64,000 nucleotides of DNA, taken from contig JADCRB010000043.1 in assembly GCA_021464245.1 (NCBI GenBank), forward strand, positions 5,202,794 through 5,266,793. Direction: 5' to 3'. The DNA is from Carallia brachiata. Taxonomy: Eukaryota > Streptophyta > Magnoliopsida > Malpighiales > Rhizophoraceae. A program made the position numbers and the translations under genes. Position 1 is the stretch's first letter. Each line of letters starts with the position of its first letter. The notes under the pieces were generated by a model, which saw only the letters and a list, made by a program, of their open reading frames with translations, did not search any database and was not told the DNA's origin. This document shows positions 45,475 through 58,711 of this stretch, piece by piece.

Positions 45475-47880
45475 AACTTTTAAACTAGTATTAAGGTCTG
45501 AGTCACATTATGTTGGAAATTTTCTTGTCCAAAATCATGAAAATGCAGAAATTTTCCTCTTTGGTTAGCTCTTTTAATTTTCCGTTAATATTGTAATTGA
45601 TTTTTAAAATATACTATTTAGTATATATAATAAGTTCGTTTTTTAAAAATTAAAATTCAATATTGTATGAGCAAAGTTATTAGAATCTTTCCAGAAAGTA
45701 TAGGAAGAAAATTCCCCTTTTTGATCAATTTTTAAATCAATCATTTGCATTCTTTTTTTAACTCTTGTTTTTCAGTGCACCACTACTTAATAACGCATGT
45801 ACTGCATGGTCCAACAAGCCTAAACGTTAAATAAAAAAAAGGGGAGAAAAAGAAAGAGAAAAAGGCTAGTAAAATGAGTTTATAAAGACAAATTGGTTAG
45901 CATTGTTTACTTGATGTTATCGATGAAACTTCGCTTTGATCAACCAAAGGAAAAACACATATACTGGTTGGTTTATACCTAGAGGAGCCTTTGATCTAAA
46001 ATGGTAACGAATATTCTTTATTCATTTCAAAAACATTTAAATTTTAGATTTTTTTACTGAAGAAAATATTACAATTCATGTGAAGGTACTCTTGCGCAAA
46101 AAATAAAAAAAATTAAAAAAAATTACTTAAACCAATATATGTTATTTTCCATTGATAGATATCATAGCAAAGAGATACTGAAACAGAAATTCGAAAAAAA
46201 AAATATATATAGTGGTACTAGAATTTGTATGCTAATATGCTACATATTGAATTTCAATTAATATCCTCAACTAGTGGCATCTTTTTCTTTTTGTTTTTTT
46301 TTTTGATAATATAAATTAAAAAGTAAAGATAACACCTTACAATTTTATTAAAAAAGATTGTATCGTCACACAACACAGAATTGACTCATGTTACTAAATC
46401 TATACAGGATCATTTTTTACAATACCCAGGAATAGAATCTAGTCCCTTCCACAATTGCATAAGTCGAATCGCACGTTTAACTCAATTTTTGCATCTTTTT
46501 CTAATGATACGAACTTTTATTATACTTTGCTTAATTATAATCTTATGTAAACATACACCCAACTACCGGCCATAATCAATATCATTACTCATTAGCCACC
46601 TGATCCTGATATTCACAAATCTAAATTGCAATGATGTCTTGTCAATAATCAAAACCGAATCCACTAAATAGAAAAGGAAAAAAATTGTGTAGTACATAAT
46701 AATAAGTATAAAATTAACATATGAATTTTAAACTATTGAATTATAAAAAATATATTAAATTAAAAAAAAATATAAATTATTAAATTAACTGTGCATCTTC
46801 TGTGTATCATAAATTACGTACTTTTATAGTTGTCTCGATAAAAAAATATTATAAATAAGAATCACTTATTCTATACAATTAATATATATATATATCCAAA
46901 GGAAGAGCCCCATTCTGGTCTCCCATTCACAGTGTGGACACATCAGCTAATGTAATAAGAAAAAAAGTACAATAATTGATAAATGAGGTCAGGTGGGTCT
47001 TGGTTTGGGTTGTTGAGTCAAGGGAAAATGACTGGAACATACCTATTGTAGTACCACACGCTTCTGGTTTTACCGTTGATCATGTGAAGCAAACTTCCTT
47101 TGAAAAATGTGGAAAATGAGTTTTCTGTCATTTTCAAGCCACTGACGATTGTCATCCATGGAAGATATATTAGTTTATCATAAGCATGCGAGATTGTGAC
47201 AGCCGAGAGAAGTGCTTCTTATGACATCTCAGTAATTTAAAATTTAAATTTTTATTTTATTAATCATATAGTTTATTTTCAAGAATAAGATATAGAATTT
47301 ATAATAATTAAAAGAGTTATTTTTATTATAAAATTTATTAATCTCAGCTCAATAAATCTTTTAATAAAAAAAAAAACATATAGCCAATTAAAGACATATC
47401 AGATCCCTTTTGTTGTTGCATCAAGCAATAAGTGCCTACAAAAACAATAGTGATTTCTTCTTATTAATATTATTAACGAAAAAAGTTCTTAGACACAGGC
47501 TCTTAGATAGAGGCTTGACTCAGATAACATTAAAAATCTAATGATTTTTGTGTTTGAAATTTAAGTTTATTATGTGCAATAAATATGAAAAAATAGACAA
47601 CAAATAAATCAAAATGTGCAACAAGTTACCAAAAAATGTAATGACACCTTTATTATACATTCACATTATTGATATTAGGCAAGAAACCTGAATTTTAGAA
47701 AAAAAAAACGCAATAATCAATTTCATTGCATAAATTTTTAGTCATTTACTACTTTTTACCATAGTAATCAGCTATCAATTTTAATTTTTAATTATCGTAG
47801 GTTAATCCGAAACTATAAATCACGGGTTGTTACGTCAACTAAACCATTTAGCTTCAACAAAAACTATAACCCTTTTTTTT
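45475..47880. other. AT-rich intergenic region; no gene seen
   Basis: Long A/T tracts and short low-complexity frames only. A (TA)n patch occurs near 46883. Confidence 0.4.
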
Positions 47881-48890
47881 CTTTTTTTTTTTTTAATTTT
47901 TATAGGTTGAGTTCAGACTTTATTAGAAGAAACAAAACTATTACAAGAACTAGAGAATGATGACGAATGACCAAAAGAAGAAAATTAACGCCAGGTAATG
48001 AAACAAAATTGTCTAGTAGTTCTATGTTTTGTTAAATTATCCGCAATAAAATTATAATTTCTGCTAATATTATTTGAGGCTGGAAAAAGGGTAACGGTGG
48101 ATAAAAAAACGACAATCTAGTACTGCAAAAGGCTCATAACTGTGGAGTCTCATAAAGCGTCAAAGCGTGCACAACATATTCCCATCCTGACAGAATATTT
48201 TAGCCTCCACTAAGAATAACGACGGATAGCATGAGAAATTCGTGACAGAATATTTTTTTTTTTGTTTTTTTTTGGCCAGAACATGACAGAATATTTTAGC
48301 CTAAAAAATAGTGGATTCGAATCAGGATGAAGTTAATCTTATGACTTATTATTTGGTCACAAAGTATGCCATAATATTTAGATTCTTTGCATTTCTCTTA
48401 AACATATAGTTGTAATATTCTTTAATAATACTGTTGAATACCATCCCGATTTTTTGATTTTAACCTCTACTTTTAAATTTTTTTCTTGTTCAACTATGTG
48501 AGTGATATTAAGGGAATATATGAATTGACTTTAAATATGTAGTATACACACAGGTGATATAAATTATTGCAAGATATATTAATTTTTTTAAAAAAAATAA
48601 ATAAATTATTAAAAAAATTATATACTTTTCAAGTGTCTTAATAAATATGTTCATATATCAAATTCTTTGACTTTAATTAACGAGAATGAAGGAACCAACG
48701 AAAAAAAAAAAAACGTGAATGAAGGACACACGTGGTGCTTTGGTCAGAATCGGAGGGACTTTGAGCCTCCTTTTTCATGCGAGTCAAATTGAGAAAACGT
48801 GAAACTTCACAAACCTTTTGTAACTTGACGGCTTTTGTTGTTTGTTTCTTTCGTTGGTGTACTCTCTGTTGTTTCGTTGCTGACATATTA
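47881..48890. repeat. Diverged duplication, left copy
   Basis: This aligns in the same order with about 49740-50590. Shared stretches include TTCTxTGTTTTGTTAAATTAT near 48.03 and 49.88 kb, ATAAAATTAxAATTTCTGCTAA, and an end block with GAAACTTCACA and TTGGTGTACT near 48.80-48.87 and 50.48-50.55 kb. The middle is less similar. No gene was recognised. Confidence 0.6.
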
Positions 48891-49739
48891 GACTAGTTAT
48901 TGATTCGGTATGGAAGTCAAATCAGAGGCCTAATCAATAATCTAATAATTGAATCGACAGATCAATTTTTATTTAATAAAATAATAATAAATATTTATAA
49001 TTTATTATTTTATAATAATAAACAATTAATATAATTATTAAAATATAGAATAGACGTTTACTGACAATTAAAATAAAATTAAAGTATAAAATATTTAAAA
49101 TAATTTCTTAATAAAATGAATTAATTAAGTATTTATATAAAAATAAAATATCATAGAGCTATTAATATAATAGTTATAATCAAAAATAAAATATTATGGA
49201 GCCAATATATATTCTAAAATACTATATTTTTTATTAATATAAACAAATGTGATTTACTTTCTTTTTTAATTAAAAAAAAATAGTACCATTTTAAAGAATT
49301 TTATAAAAATAACCCCAGTCACCATCAAACCATCTATTTCATTGATTTTCAAGTTATCACTTTAAGTCAGGCCGATTCAGATGGTTTTCAAGGCAAGAAA
49401 AAGTATATACATAAGATACATATAATAATTAATCGATTAATTTGTAATGATACTCTTGCAAAAATGGGGGACATATGACACCGACACAAACACCCTAATT
49501 CCTTTAAAATTAGTATTAGACATATGTCATAGATTCATAATATGGGTCTATTATGTTTGTTGAGAAATATATTTTTAATCGTGTTATATTTCAAAGAAAA
49601 AAATTAAAAAAATTTTAAATTTTGAGTATTATTTTTTTTTCAAAAATTTAAAAATTTTAAGTTAACAAAAAAAAACATAATAATTATTTAATTTGATCGT
49701 GTAATTTTCCAGTCATTAATTATTTTACAAACAATCTAA

Positions 49740-50590
49740 CCCTCGCCTTTTCTTAATAATTTGAGTTGGGATTTTTTTAGAAGAGACTAAAATATGACAA
49801 GAATTAGATGACAAATGACCAAAGAAAAAAATTAAAGCCACGTGATGAAATAAAATCGTCTAGCAGTTCTTTGTTTTGTTAAATTATTCACAATAAAATT
49901 AAAATTTCTGCTAACATTATTTGAGGGTGGAAGAAGAAAAAAGATGGATCAAAAAAAGAGAACCCAATACATAAAGCTCATATATTTTGTGAAACCTGAA
50001 GAATGGTTTAGCATCACATATTCCAATCATGACAGAATGTTTACTCTCCACTGAATAATGATAGATAGCATGAGAAATACATGAAAAAATATTTAGTCTC
50101 AGAAATTATGATTTCGAATTACACTAGAATTAAATAATAAGATTAAATTTACGACTCACCTTATAATATGGTATATCGTAACTATTTAGATATTTTACAT
50201 CTCTGAATATAGAGTCGTAATACTATTTAAATATATATAAAACTATAGAACACTATCCTATTTTTAATTTTTCTTCCACAAAAAAAAAAAGGCCTCCACT
50301 TACCAAAATTCTTTCTTGTTCAACCATGTCATGTTATTAGAATATGTGGATTGACTTTGATTAACAAGAGTGTAGGACACATGTGGTGTTTGATCCCTGG
50401 CAGAATTTTTTTTTTTGGCCGGTGATCCCTGGGAGAATTGAGCGTTGGAGAATTGATACTTGTTTTTCATGCGACTAATTGCAAAACGCGAAACTTCACA
50501 GACCTTTGTAACTTGACAACCTTGATCGATTGTTTGATTCCTTGGTGTACTGTCTCTGTTGTTTCGTTGCCGCCTACGTGTTTGATGGAC
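49740..50590. repeat. Diverged duplication, right copy
   Basis: Partner of 47881-48890, with offset about 1.85 kb at the left end and 1.68 kb at the right end, so indels have accumulated. Both ends keep the CACATGTGGTG/CACACGTGGTG word followed by a CTTCACA and TTGTAACTTGAC block. No shared open frame is kept between the copies, which argues against a gene. Confidence 0.6.
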
Positions 50591-50599
50591 TTGGACGGC

Positions 50600-52848
50600 G
50601 ACTTATTGAGCGCAATTCACAAGGCACGGAAGTGAAACAAGTGTCTATCCTCTTATCCATCACAATTTATTTCCAATATTAGAAAAAATTTATAAGTGCG
50701 TTATCTCGTTTAAGTATAATAAGTATACAGTAATTTAAACAGTTATATTATAAAAAATATATTAAATTTTAAAATAATAAATAAATTATTAAATATCATT
50801 ATATTAATCATGTACTTCACATATATTTGATTAAACGTATCTTTAGGGGCCCTGTATGTTGTTTAAATTTCCCACTGCAATATAAGGGGGCAATTATAGC
50901 GGCGCGGCGGCCCCCAACTTTTACCTAAACGAAAAACAAACACTTCTCGCAAAAGCGGGCGGACAAATGTCACGCAAACACTCTAAGACTCTTCTGAAGT
51001 TTTTTTTATAGGCGTAAGCTTTTTTATTTTGAGATATTTTTTTATAAGTATACGTTGAGTGAGATTAAATTAAAGATGATTAAATTAAAAAAATAAAAAT
51101 ACGTATTAATTATTATGTACCGTCAAATGAATTGTATGTTTATTTATCTTTTTTTAACCTATACTTATATATAATGATGCTCTCTTTTAAAATTAAGATA
51201 TGATCATGAGAATATTATATTTATACGGTACAAGGATTTATCATAAGAGTCTATTATATTTATCGAGAAACATAATTCTAATTATTTTATATTTTAAAGG
51301 AGAAAACAAAAAAAATTAAATTTTCCTTTATAAAAGAAATTAGATATATATATTTTTTCTTTTATTCTTCCAAACAAATAAAAAGGAGGTTTTTCAGTAC
51401 AGTATTATGCAAAACCATCACAAAAATGATTGCAATTTTCAAGCAAGAAAAAATACTTGTTGCCAGCAGTTTTGAGTCTTTTGACAATAGAATGCATAAT
51501 TCAAAGTTCCCCCTAAATTATATTGAGTTCATAATTGTACCAGAATTTTCCTTGATGAAAAAGTTCATAGTCAAGGCAAATTTTTGGAAGAAAATTTTGT
51601 ACTACACCTTTAGTATTAAGTCCCAGGTTAATAAATTAGAACATTCAAATGCCTGGATCCACGGTTTGGTTTCCTTATAGACCATAAATCCTGGAATCTC
51701 ACTCAAGCTTGATGGTTGTGAAGCAGTAGAGCGTTGAACATCTCAACCACCATGGCAGAACAGTGTTCTCCCGGTTGAGAGAGGTTTGAAATCCTAAGCC
51801 TTCCGTGTGAATCAAGAAGTGATTTTTTTTTTTAATGTAACTACAAAAATGGGACAACTATGGTGGTGTATTACAGTCTCATTAGAGAGTGTTGCAACTC
51901 TGTACTCAGAAGAAGTACAAAGCAATCGAATGGATAGAGGGAAAAGAAATTAGGCTTAGTCTAGTTAATAATTTCTCTATGTAGTGTGAGGACGACTTGC
52001 TCCATTATTCCAAAGCCAAATTAACCGGCCTGGCACTCAATCCTACTTCAATACCCACCCCAAATAAGGCCATAGCTCAATCAGTCCATGCAATATCACA
52101 TATATACTTCTGTATGTTGATTTATCTTCTGAGCTTCGTACTCCAACCTTACCAAAAAAAACTGCTTTACTGAATTGAACCATCCCCTCTACAGTTGTGG
52201 ATAACGGTTGACAGCCAGAAAAAATGGACAGCAATTGTGTAGATTATAGCAAATTTAGTCTCAGTAGTTATGGGGCACAACATTCTTACAGATCTACCTT
52301 GAGCATCAAAAGCGGTTTCATAGTGTACACACTATAAGGTCTAAAAAGAATTAGATATACGTAGTTTTTATCTTTATTCTTCACAGAAAGATTGTTTCTA
52401 CAACCTCAAATTTGAGGCTTCCATATCACAATGCATAACCTTATCGTTAAAGAAAATGCTGAAAATACTAGAATCATGCTTGATACTAGTTACTCACTTC
52501 CATGTCTCTTAAAATACTAGAATCATTCGAGTTCTTGGAAATACAGTCACATTAAATACCTGCTAAGAGATCTTTGCCGCTCTTCAAGATCTTGTCCGGG
52601 TCGGTCTAGATTAATCAGCTCATTGGACTGAATACTGGACGATTTCAGACTAAAAAAATACTAGAATCATGCTTGATACTAGTTACTCACTTCCACGCCC
52701 CTTCGACGAAGAGAAGAGTTGCATTGATTAAAATTGACATACACAACAAAAGAAAAGAGAGTCTCTGAACACTTACAAAATAAACTACCTCTAGTCTTAG
52801 GGAAAGCATGATTTCGATTGCCTTAAACGCTAAATCTGAAGGGAAAAT
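50600..52848. other. Intergenic region before duplication copy B; no gene seen
   Basis: A short GC-rich patch (GCGGCGCGGCGGCCCCC, near 50.90 kb) stands out in AT-rich DNA. At 51.70-51.82 kb a sequence with GTAGAGCG and GGTTTGAAATCC, followed by a T run, is weakly tRNA-like. The 41-bp direct repeat at 52462 and 52655 is listed separately. Confidence 0.4.
52462..52695. repeat. Perfect 41-bp direct repeat, 193 bp apart
   Basis: Positions 52462-52502 and 52655-52695 are identical; the core reads TACTAGAATCATGCTTGAT. A third, partial copy (AAAATACTAGAATCATTCGAG) starts near 52511. The pair lies about 150 bp before the left edge of duplication copy B. Confidence 0.8.
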
Positions 52849-52892
52849 AAATGTTAGATGAATTTATGTTTGGTTTGTCTTTATTTGTATAG

Positions 52893-55575
52893 GTTCCGGT
52901 CAACCAAAAGCTGCCTTCATTGTATTTAGACAGTATTGCCAAAAATATTGGCCTAGAATATGTTAGATACTTCTCTTCTCGTTTGCCCGAGGTGAGTGAG
53001 TGTATTACAGGTATTATAAGTTTTAGCCAATCTAGCTTTCAACTTGCCATTGTCGTTGTTGTGACATTTTGGCTTAATTGCTTGTCCATCCTAGCATGTA
53101 CCCTTCAACGCGCCATCTCTTTGGCACGTGGTCCACAGTGTTTCCGCCTTCTGTGCTTTGTAAGATTGAGACTGAACTGCAGCTCTCTCCACAGTCATCC
53201 GGCTGAATTCCTTGAGGACGTCTGAGTCGATTGGACCTAATCATGGCATACATGTCAATCCAAAGTACCAGCGCCAGCTAGAACATTCAACTGCGGACAA
53301 TGTAAAGTCTTCTTTATGTCTTTGTGTTTGTGTTAAGGTCTAATAGTTTAGACCAGACCCTAAGGCCCGTAGGTGAAGTTTTGTGGTTGTCATCTGATTT
53401 TGTTTTCTAATCAAATTGTTACGGTCGAATAGTACACCAAACGTTCTGTTGATTTAGTTAGATACAAGGAACATGATTCTCCTCTTGGAGAGGTTACATT
53501 CTCACAGGTTGGAACGCAAAGACTAAACACATCTGCAGAGGTGGGCTGTATGTCTTTTGCGCCTGGGGCCAATAGGTCTCTTCCATCATCAACATCCAGG
53601 CTTGTTAGACCCTTGTCGCCTGCAAGAACTGGTGCAGAGAGGCCCCTGGCTCCAGAAATTGATGATTTAGCACCAGGGATTTCTCCTCGAAGGTTTGTTG
53701 AAGGGGCTTCGCCATCTCGTGCTGCATTTGATTCTGGACCTGGCAGAGCCATCGGGAAAGATGAGGAGACAAGTGAATGGAGAAGGAAGCGCCACTCTGA
53801 TGATAACCATAGCCGCTTCGAAGCCTCTATTCCATATAGTCTTAGCAATGGACATGACCTTGACAGGCCGAGAGCCTTAATAGACGCATATGGGGATGAC
53901 AGAGGGAAAAAAATTCCAAGTGGTAAATAGTTTGATCAAAAAGAAACCACAATTCAGCTTGATCAAAAACATGCTGACAATGCTGTCTCAAATCAAGGTT
54001 TGCACAAGTCTGCTGTTATTTTTGAACAACAGCTAAATAGTTTGGAAGGTAAGGAGCTCAGTTTGCTAAAGCAACTGTCATTACCTAATCAAAATGATGC
54101 TTTGAATTAGCGAAATGTAGCACAGGTTAATCTTATCCGGTCACAATTTCTTCCATTTCATGATCCCGGAGAAAGATTTCCCTCGTCTGTGACGTCCTCA
54201 GTGCCACCTACCTACCCTAGCACCTCCTTTGAGTCATGGATATAATGGACAAGGGCTTAGTCCTGGCCTGACTATGGTTCCTTCGAATACTATGCCTGCA
54301 GTACAGTTGCCTTTGTCTGTCAACAATTTCCCAAACGCATTGCATCTGCTGGTGGGGATCAGGGCACCTCTGCCCCCCGGCCCTCTTCCTGCTTCACAAA
54401 TGTTGCCCATTCCTCAGAGTGATTGTCCAGTTGTCCCTAAACAGCAACCAGTCGGTCCATTCTCAGGCTTAATAAATTCTCTCATGGCTCAAGGTTTGAT
54501 CTCATTGTCAAAGCAAACATCTTTACAGGTACTTGTTTTGACTGAAGTCTTTTTTTTTTGTTTTTTTCTTTTGCAGGGCTAAACTAAATAAAGAACTCGC
54601 TCTTCATATATGGGGCTTAATATGTAGGATTCTGTTGGACTTAAGTTTAATGCCGACCTTCTTAAGGTGTGCCATGAATCTGCAACCAGTGCCTTGTATG
54701 CTGACCTTCCAAGACAGTGCACAACTTGTGGCCTTCGATTTAAGTGTCAGGAAGAGCATAGTAGTCATATGGATTGGCATGTTACAAATAATCGAATGCC
54801 AAAGAATCGCAAGCAGAGGCCTTCTCGCAAGTGGTTTGTAAGTGCAGGTATGTGGCTCAGCGGTGCAGAAGCATTGGGATCTGAGGCTGTGCCTGGCTTT
54901 TTACCCACCGCGACTGTGGTCGAGAAGAAAGATGATGAAGAAATGGCCGTTCCTGCTGAAGAAGAGCAGACAGCCTGTGCATTGTGTGGAGAGTCCTTTG
55001 ATGATTTCTACAGTGATTAAAACGAGGAATGGATGTATAAGGGGGCTGTTTACCTTAATGCTCCCAGTGGAGCAACACTAGGCATGGATAGGTCTCAGCT
55101 TGGTCCTATAGTGCATGCTAAATGCAGGTCCGATTCTAGTGTGGCTCCCCTCGAAAATTTTGGACTCACTGAAGGGGTATGCATTTTTGTTCCAATCAAA
55201 TTCTGCTCTTAGAAGTAGACAATCTGGCTGAGTTATTACCATTAATGCATTCTTATTCCAAGCACATACTGGTTTTAGCGTAATGCTTCCGCCAGGGTTC
55301 TTTCCAACATAACATAGAGTTAACCATGTGCCAACCTGATGTATGCATTATATTTTGGACTATTGGCCTACTCTTTTGTTTTCAGAGCCTACTCATTGGT
55401 CTTCAGAACCCAATGTTGTGACTTAATTATTCTCATCCATGCACAAATCTTTGCATTACGCTGGAGATTTGTAGCTACACTTTCTTTATTACCAACTTAT
55501 GTGTTGTACATGTTTTTTGATTGTCTGCAGGGCAACACCGACGATGGTAATCAAAGAAAAAGACTGAGGAGTTAG
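52893..55575 (+). pseudogene. PCFS4-like pseudogene (duplicate without exon 1)
   Basis: This aligns with exons 2-7 of the gene at 26.8 kb but is clearly dead. Exon 1 is absent. Exon 2 lacks one codon (LYLDS for LYLLDS). The exon 3 acceptor and its first 9-10 codons are deleted near 53.09 kb, and a one-base loss follows near 53.20 kb. A deletion of about 1.2 kb, with junction near 53.93 kb, removes the end of exon 4, intron 4 and the start of exon 5, and creates a TAG. Exon 5 has a CAG-to-TAG stop near 54.11 kb. Exon 6 has a stop at 55018 in place of Glu. The zinc-finger segment is still recognisable. The two largest surviving frames are 53541-53930 and 54667-55020. It could be transcribed, but cannot make a Pcf11-type protein. 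Confidence 0.92.
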
Positions 55576-57884
55576 CTTCACAAGATCGGCTTTTGAGTCT
55601 TCTGTAACTTAATTTGAGTTTTTCTTTGTAGTTTATGCTGTTAAATTCACAGTAGTGTTGGAGCTTGCCATATCTTGGCTTCATGATGCAATCATGTACG
55701 TGTATAGTTGGATTTGTACCATGCATATCATTTTGCAGCAAAAGGTCTAAAATTTTCAGTCCTTCTGGTGGAACTCCATCTTTTTCTATCCAAACATCCA
55801 GAAGGATATTTAGGGTCATTTTCGTTAAAGTTTCTAATGGTTTTTGACCTTTTGTTAGGTTCTTGTTCTTCCTTTCATGATTGGGTTTTGTCTCTGTATT
55901 TTCCCAGATGTTTGTATTGGTTTGGACCTCTTATTTACGTGTATCGTAGTATTTGGGAAACGACCGAAGAGCTGGTTTGGTTGGCAAAGTATGATTTTCA
56001 CTTTGTTGATCAAGATTCAATTTTTGGAGACAGATCCAAGAGGGGTGAACCATTGTTTATGAACATAAATTGCTGTTGTTACAACGGTAGATAATTGCTG
56101 TTTGCGTTTCATGTCACAGTTGGCCTTTGGGTGCGGAAGAGGAAAATTGCAAAATTGGTCCTACAACTTTTTTTTTTTTTTGTAAATTTCAGTCGTTCTA
56201 ATTCTATTGCTTTTGAGTTCTCTAACATATTAAATTCTACCAATTAAGTTCGTATCACCGAACATAATGTTTGTAGAACCAAACATATCGAGGTTGGCTC
56301 TTTAAAATTTTAAAAAAAAAAAAAATCTGAAAAGCAAAGTAAAACGAAGGACCGTAGAGATAATCATTTTAATTGAAATGATTGAAATTGTGTGCCTCAT
56401 CGTATAGGCGGTCCTTCTTTTGCCCATATCTTCTATCTTCACTTTTTTTTTTATTCTCTAACTTCTTAACTACCAGCTACTAACGGAAAAAAGTTTCATG
56501 GGTGATGGGTCCCTATTCTTTACTTTTATTTTTTAGGTTAATCTATACAAAAATCACTAATTTTCAATGGAATAGTAAATTTAATATTAGTTTTAAAAAA
56601 TAATAATTTATTTTTTTAAAAAAAAATTATAACAAATTTAACATGCCTTAATATCTTATGGACGAAATATGTCTGTCATAATGACATAATAGTTTACCAT
56701 TCTTGCAATAATGTTTTATACATCAATATTTGATGACACGTATGATTATCAGGTTATCAAGACAAACAAACTCCCTTTATGAGATATAACAGTATACTAA
56801 ATTTATTAAAAAAATTTATTGATGAGTAATCAATTACTTTATAAAATTAATACTAAATTTATTATTAAACAAAAAATTGGTAATTTGTTTTTATGTTGAC
56901 CTTTTCTTTTATTTGCTCTTTTATTGCTACTATTTCAGTCATCTAACTTGTTAAACCGGATCAGTTATCAATCACGTCCGTACCATCCAAAAAGGGTGCG
57001 TTATCCTCAGCTCCTTTACTCCACCTAGATCACGTTGACGTGAAATATGGGGCCAATAAGAAAATGGAGGCTGGCCATTTTTGTAGAAGATAAAGAAAAA
57101 AAGGAAAAGAAAAAAAAACAAAAAAACTCGACGAGAAAGAATGTAACAGATGAATCAGAAAGATCAATTGTTCTTATGTTGGAGAAGAAAAAAAAGTAAA
57201 AATCGAAGGAGATGGATGGTTTGTGTAGTTCTGTTGCAAAAATATTTGAAGAATGACATCTTCAAATTCAACGTAACAAAAGTCAAACTGTGTTCTTCCT
57301 TAATAGAATTTCACATTGTCTTTAACCAAATAATCATCGATTTTATTAACTAAAAATATGGTTAGATATTCGATTGTTACCATACTTCTCCTCCTTTCCC
57401 TTTCTATAGCTTTTAAGTACCTTCCCCTAAAGCCAAGGCCTAAAAGAAAGAGAAAAAAAAAATTCACGTTAATAAAATGTCGTTTTGAGTTTTATGTATA
57501 AAAAATAAGATATTGAAAAATTTTTGCTTCCTTAGTGAGTTCTTTCAACTCATACCAGATTAATTAGAGTCTAATATAGTTTCTAAATAATGAGATCTAG
57601 CATCAAAAAGAAAATAGATAAATTACATGCACGTGACGAGTAAAAACATCTCTATAAGAAATGACAACAGGGGCCGAAATCGGGCCTTACTCAGCTTTCT
57701 TCTTGGAATAGAGCCCGTAACCATACCTAGGCTGAAAGCCCAATTCAAATTTGCCTCCTCACAAATTGAAATGAGAAAGGCCCAAATTTAACAGAACATA
57801 GCCCACAGAAGCTTAACAACCTAACCCAAGCAAATGTTTAACCTTCTAGTTTGGATGTTTCTCTCTTCAAGATCTCATAAAAAG
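55576..57884. other. 3' flank of the PCFS4 pseudogene; no gene seen
   Basis: It matches 32139-35592 with the copy-A inserts missing. At 57741/57817 lies the empty site of LINE-2, including 75 bp absent from copy A. Some A/T runs differ in length between copies. Confidence 0.6.
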
Positions 57885-58519
57885 CATGGTTTTTAAGTCT
57901 GGACCGGACTGGCAGTTGAACGGCTAAACCGGTGAATCGGTCTGGTTCAATAATTCAACCAAATTGACTATTGAACCAGAGAAACCTGTCAAAACCGTAT
58001 TAACCCGGACTGGCGACAGGCATGACTCAACATGGTCTTGACACTCACAAGCTGCCAAAGGCCCACGCCCAAAACACATGAGGGCAAGCCGGATATCAAA
58101 ACAAAGTGTTGGGGGGCTGCTAAGTTTATAGAGTAGAGACCCTTCCACCATTCCTTTCACTCCCGCTGTGGAGGTTTTGATAGCCAAAAACAAAAACAAG
58201 GCAAGCAAACACTACAAAGTGGACTCCCACATTGGGAGTGAAAGGGAGGAGGAGGGTTCTTTACTCTATGAATTTAGCAATACCCTTGAGTATGATGGAT
58301 CTTTTTGTGATGGACTAACTTAGCAATTATTCAGTGTTGGCAAATTGTTTTCCTGACTTGCACTTAAAATAATTTTCCACTAGTAGAAATTCCAAATAAA
58401 TACATTATAATATGTTAGAATTGATCCGAACAGTTTAATTGCAATTTGGCGATTTAATAGTTGAACCATTAACCCCACCTCTTGACCAGGCTAGTAATCG
58501 GTCAAGTTTAAAAACTATG
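57885..58519. mobile_element. hAT-like MITE, specific to copy B
   Basis: The ends are inverted repeats: CATGGTTTTTAAGTCTGGAC on the left and CATAGTTTTTAAACTTGACC read inward from the right. The flanks are CATAAAAAG and CATGAAAG, and the empty site in copy A (about 39415) reads CATAAAAG. That is an 8-bp target duplication with small later changes, as for hAT elements. The 635-bp interior is rich in CCGGACTGG and GGTTCAATAATTCAACC words and has no coding frame of note. Confidence 0.75.
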
Positions 58520-58711
58520 CATGAAAGAGTACATTGCAAGATATTGAAGTCATCTTCAAAACTAAAAGTTTTGAGTTGAAATACGGGAATATAATTACGA
58601 TAATCTTCAATTAGCTATAACTGTAATTGTATCTCTACATTAGCTGCAATGATGACAAACAATATACAAATTAAATGATTATTGTAATCTTTATGATGTG
58701 TGCAATATTAA

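Noticed and set aside
48677..48886. A small basic protein on the minus strand
   Set aside because: It lies in the diverged duplication and the frame is not kept in the other copy at 50.4-50.6 kb.
50438..50635. A 65-residue plus-strand protein
   Set aside because: The equivalent frame is broken in the paired segment at 48.7-48.9 kb, and no domain is recognisable.
51700..51825. A second SINE or tRNA relic
   Set aside because: It has a B-box-like GGTTTGAAATCC and a GTAGAGCG word but no good A box or defined ends; too weak to call.
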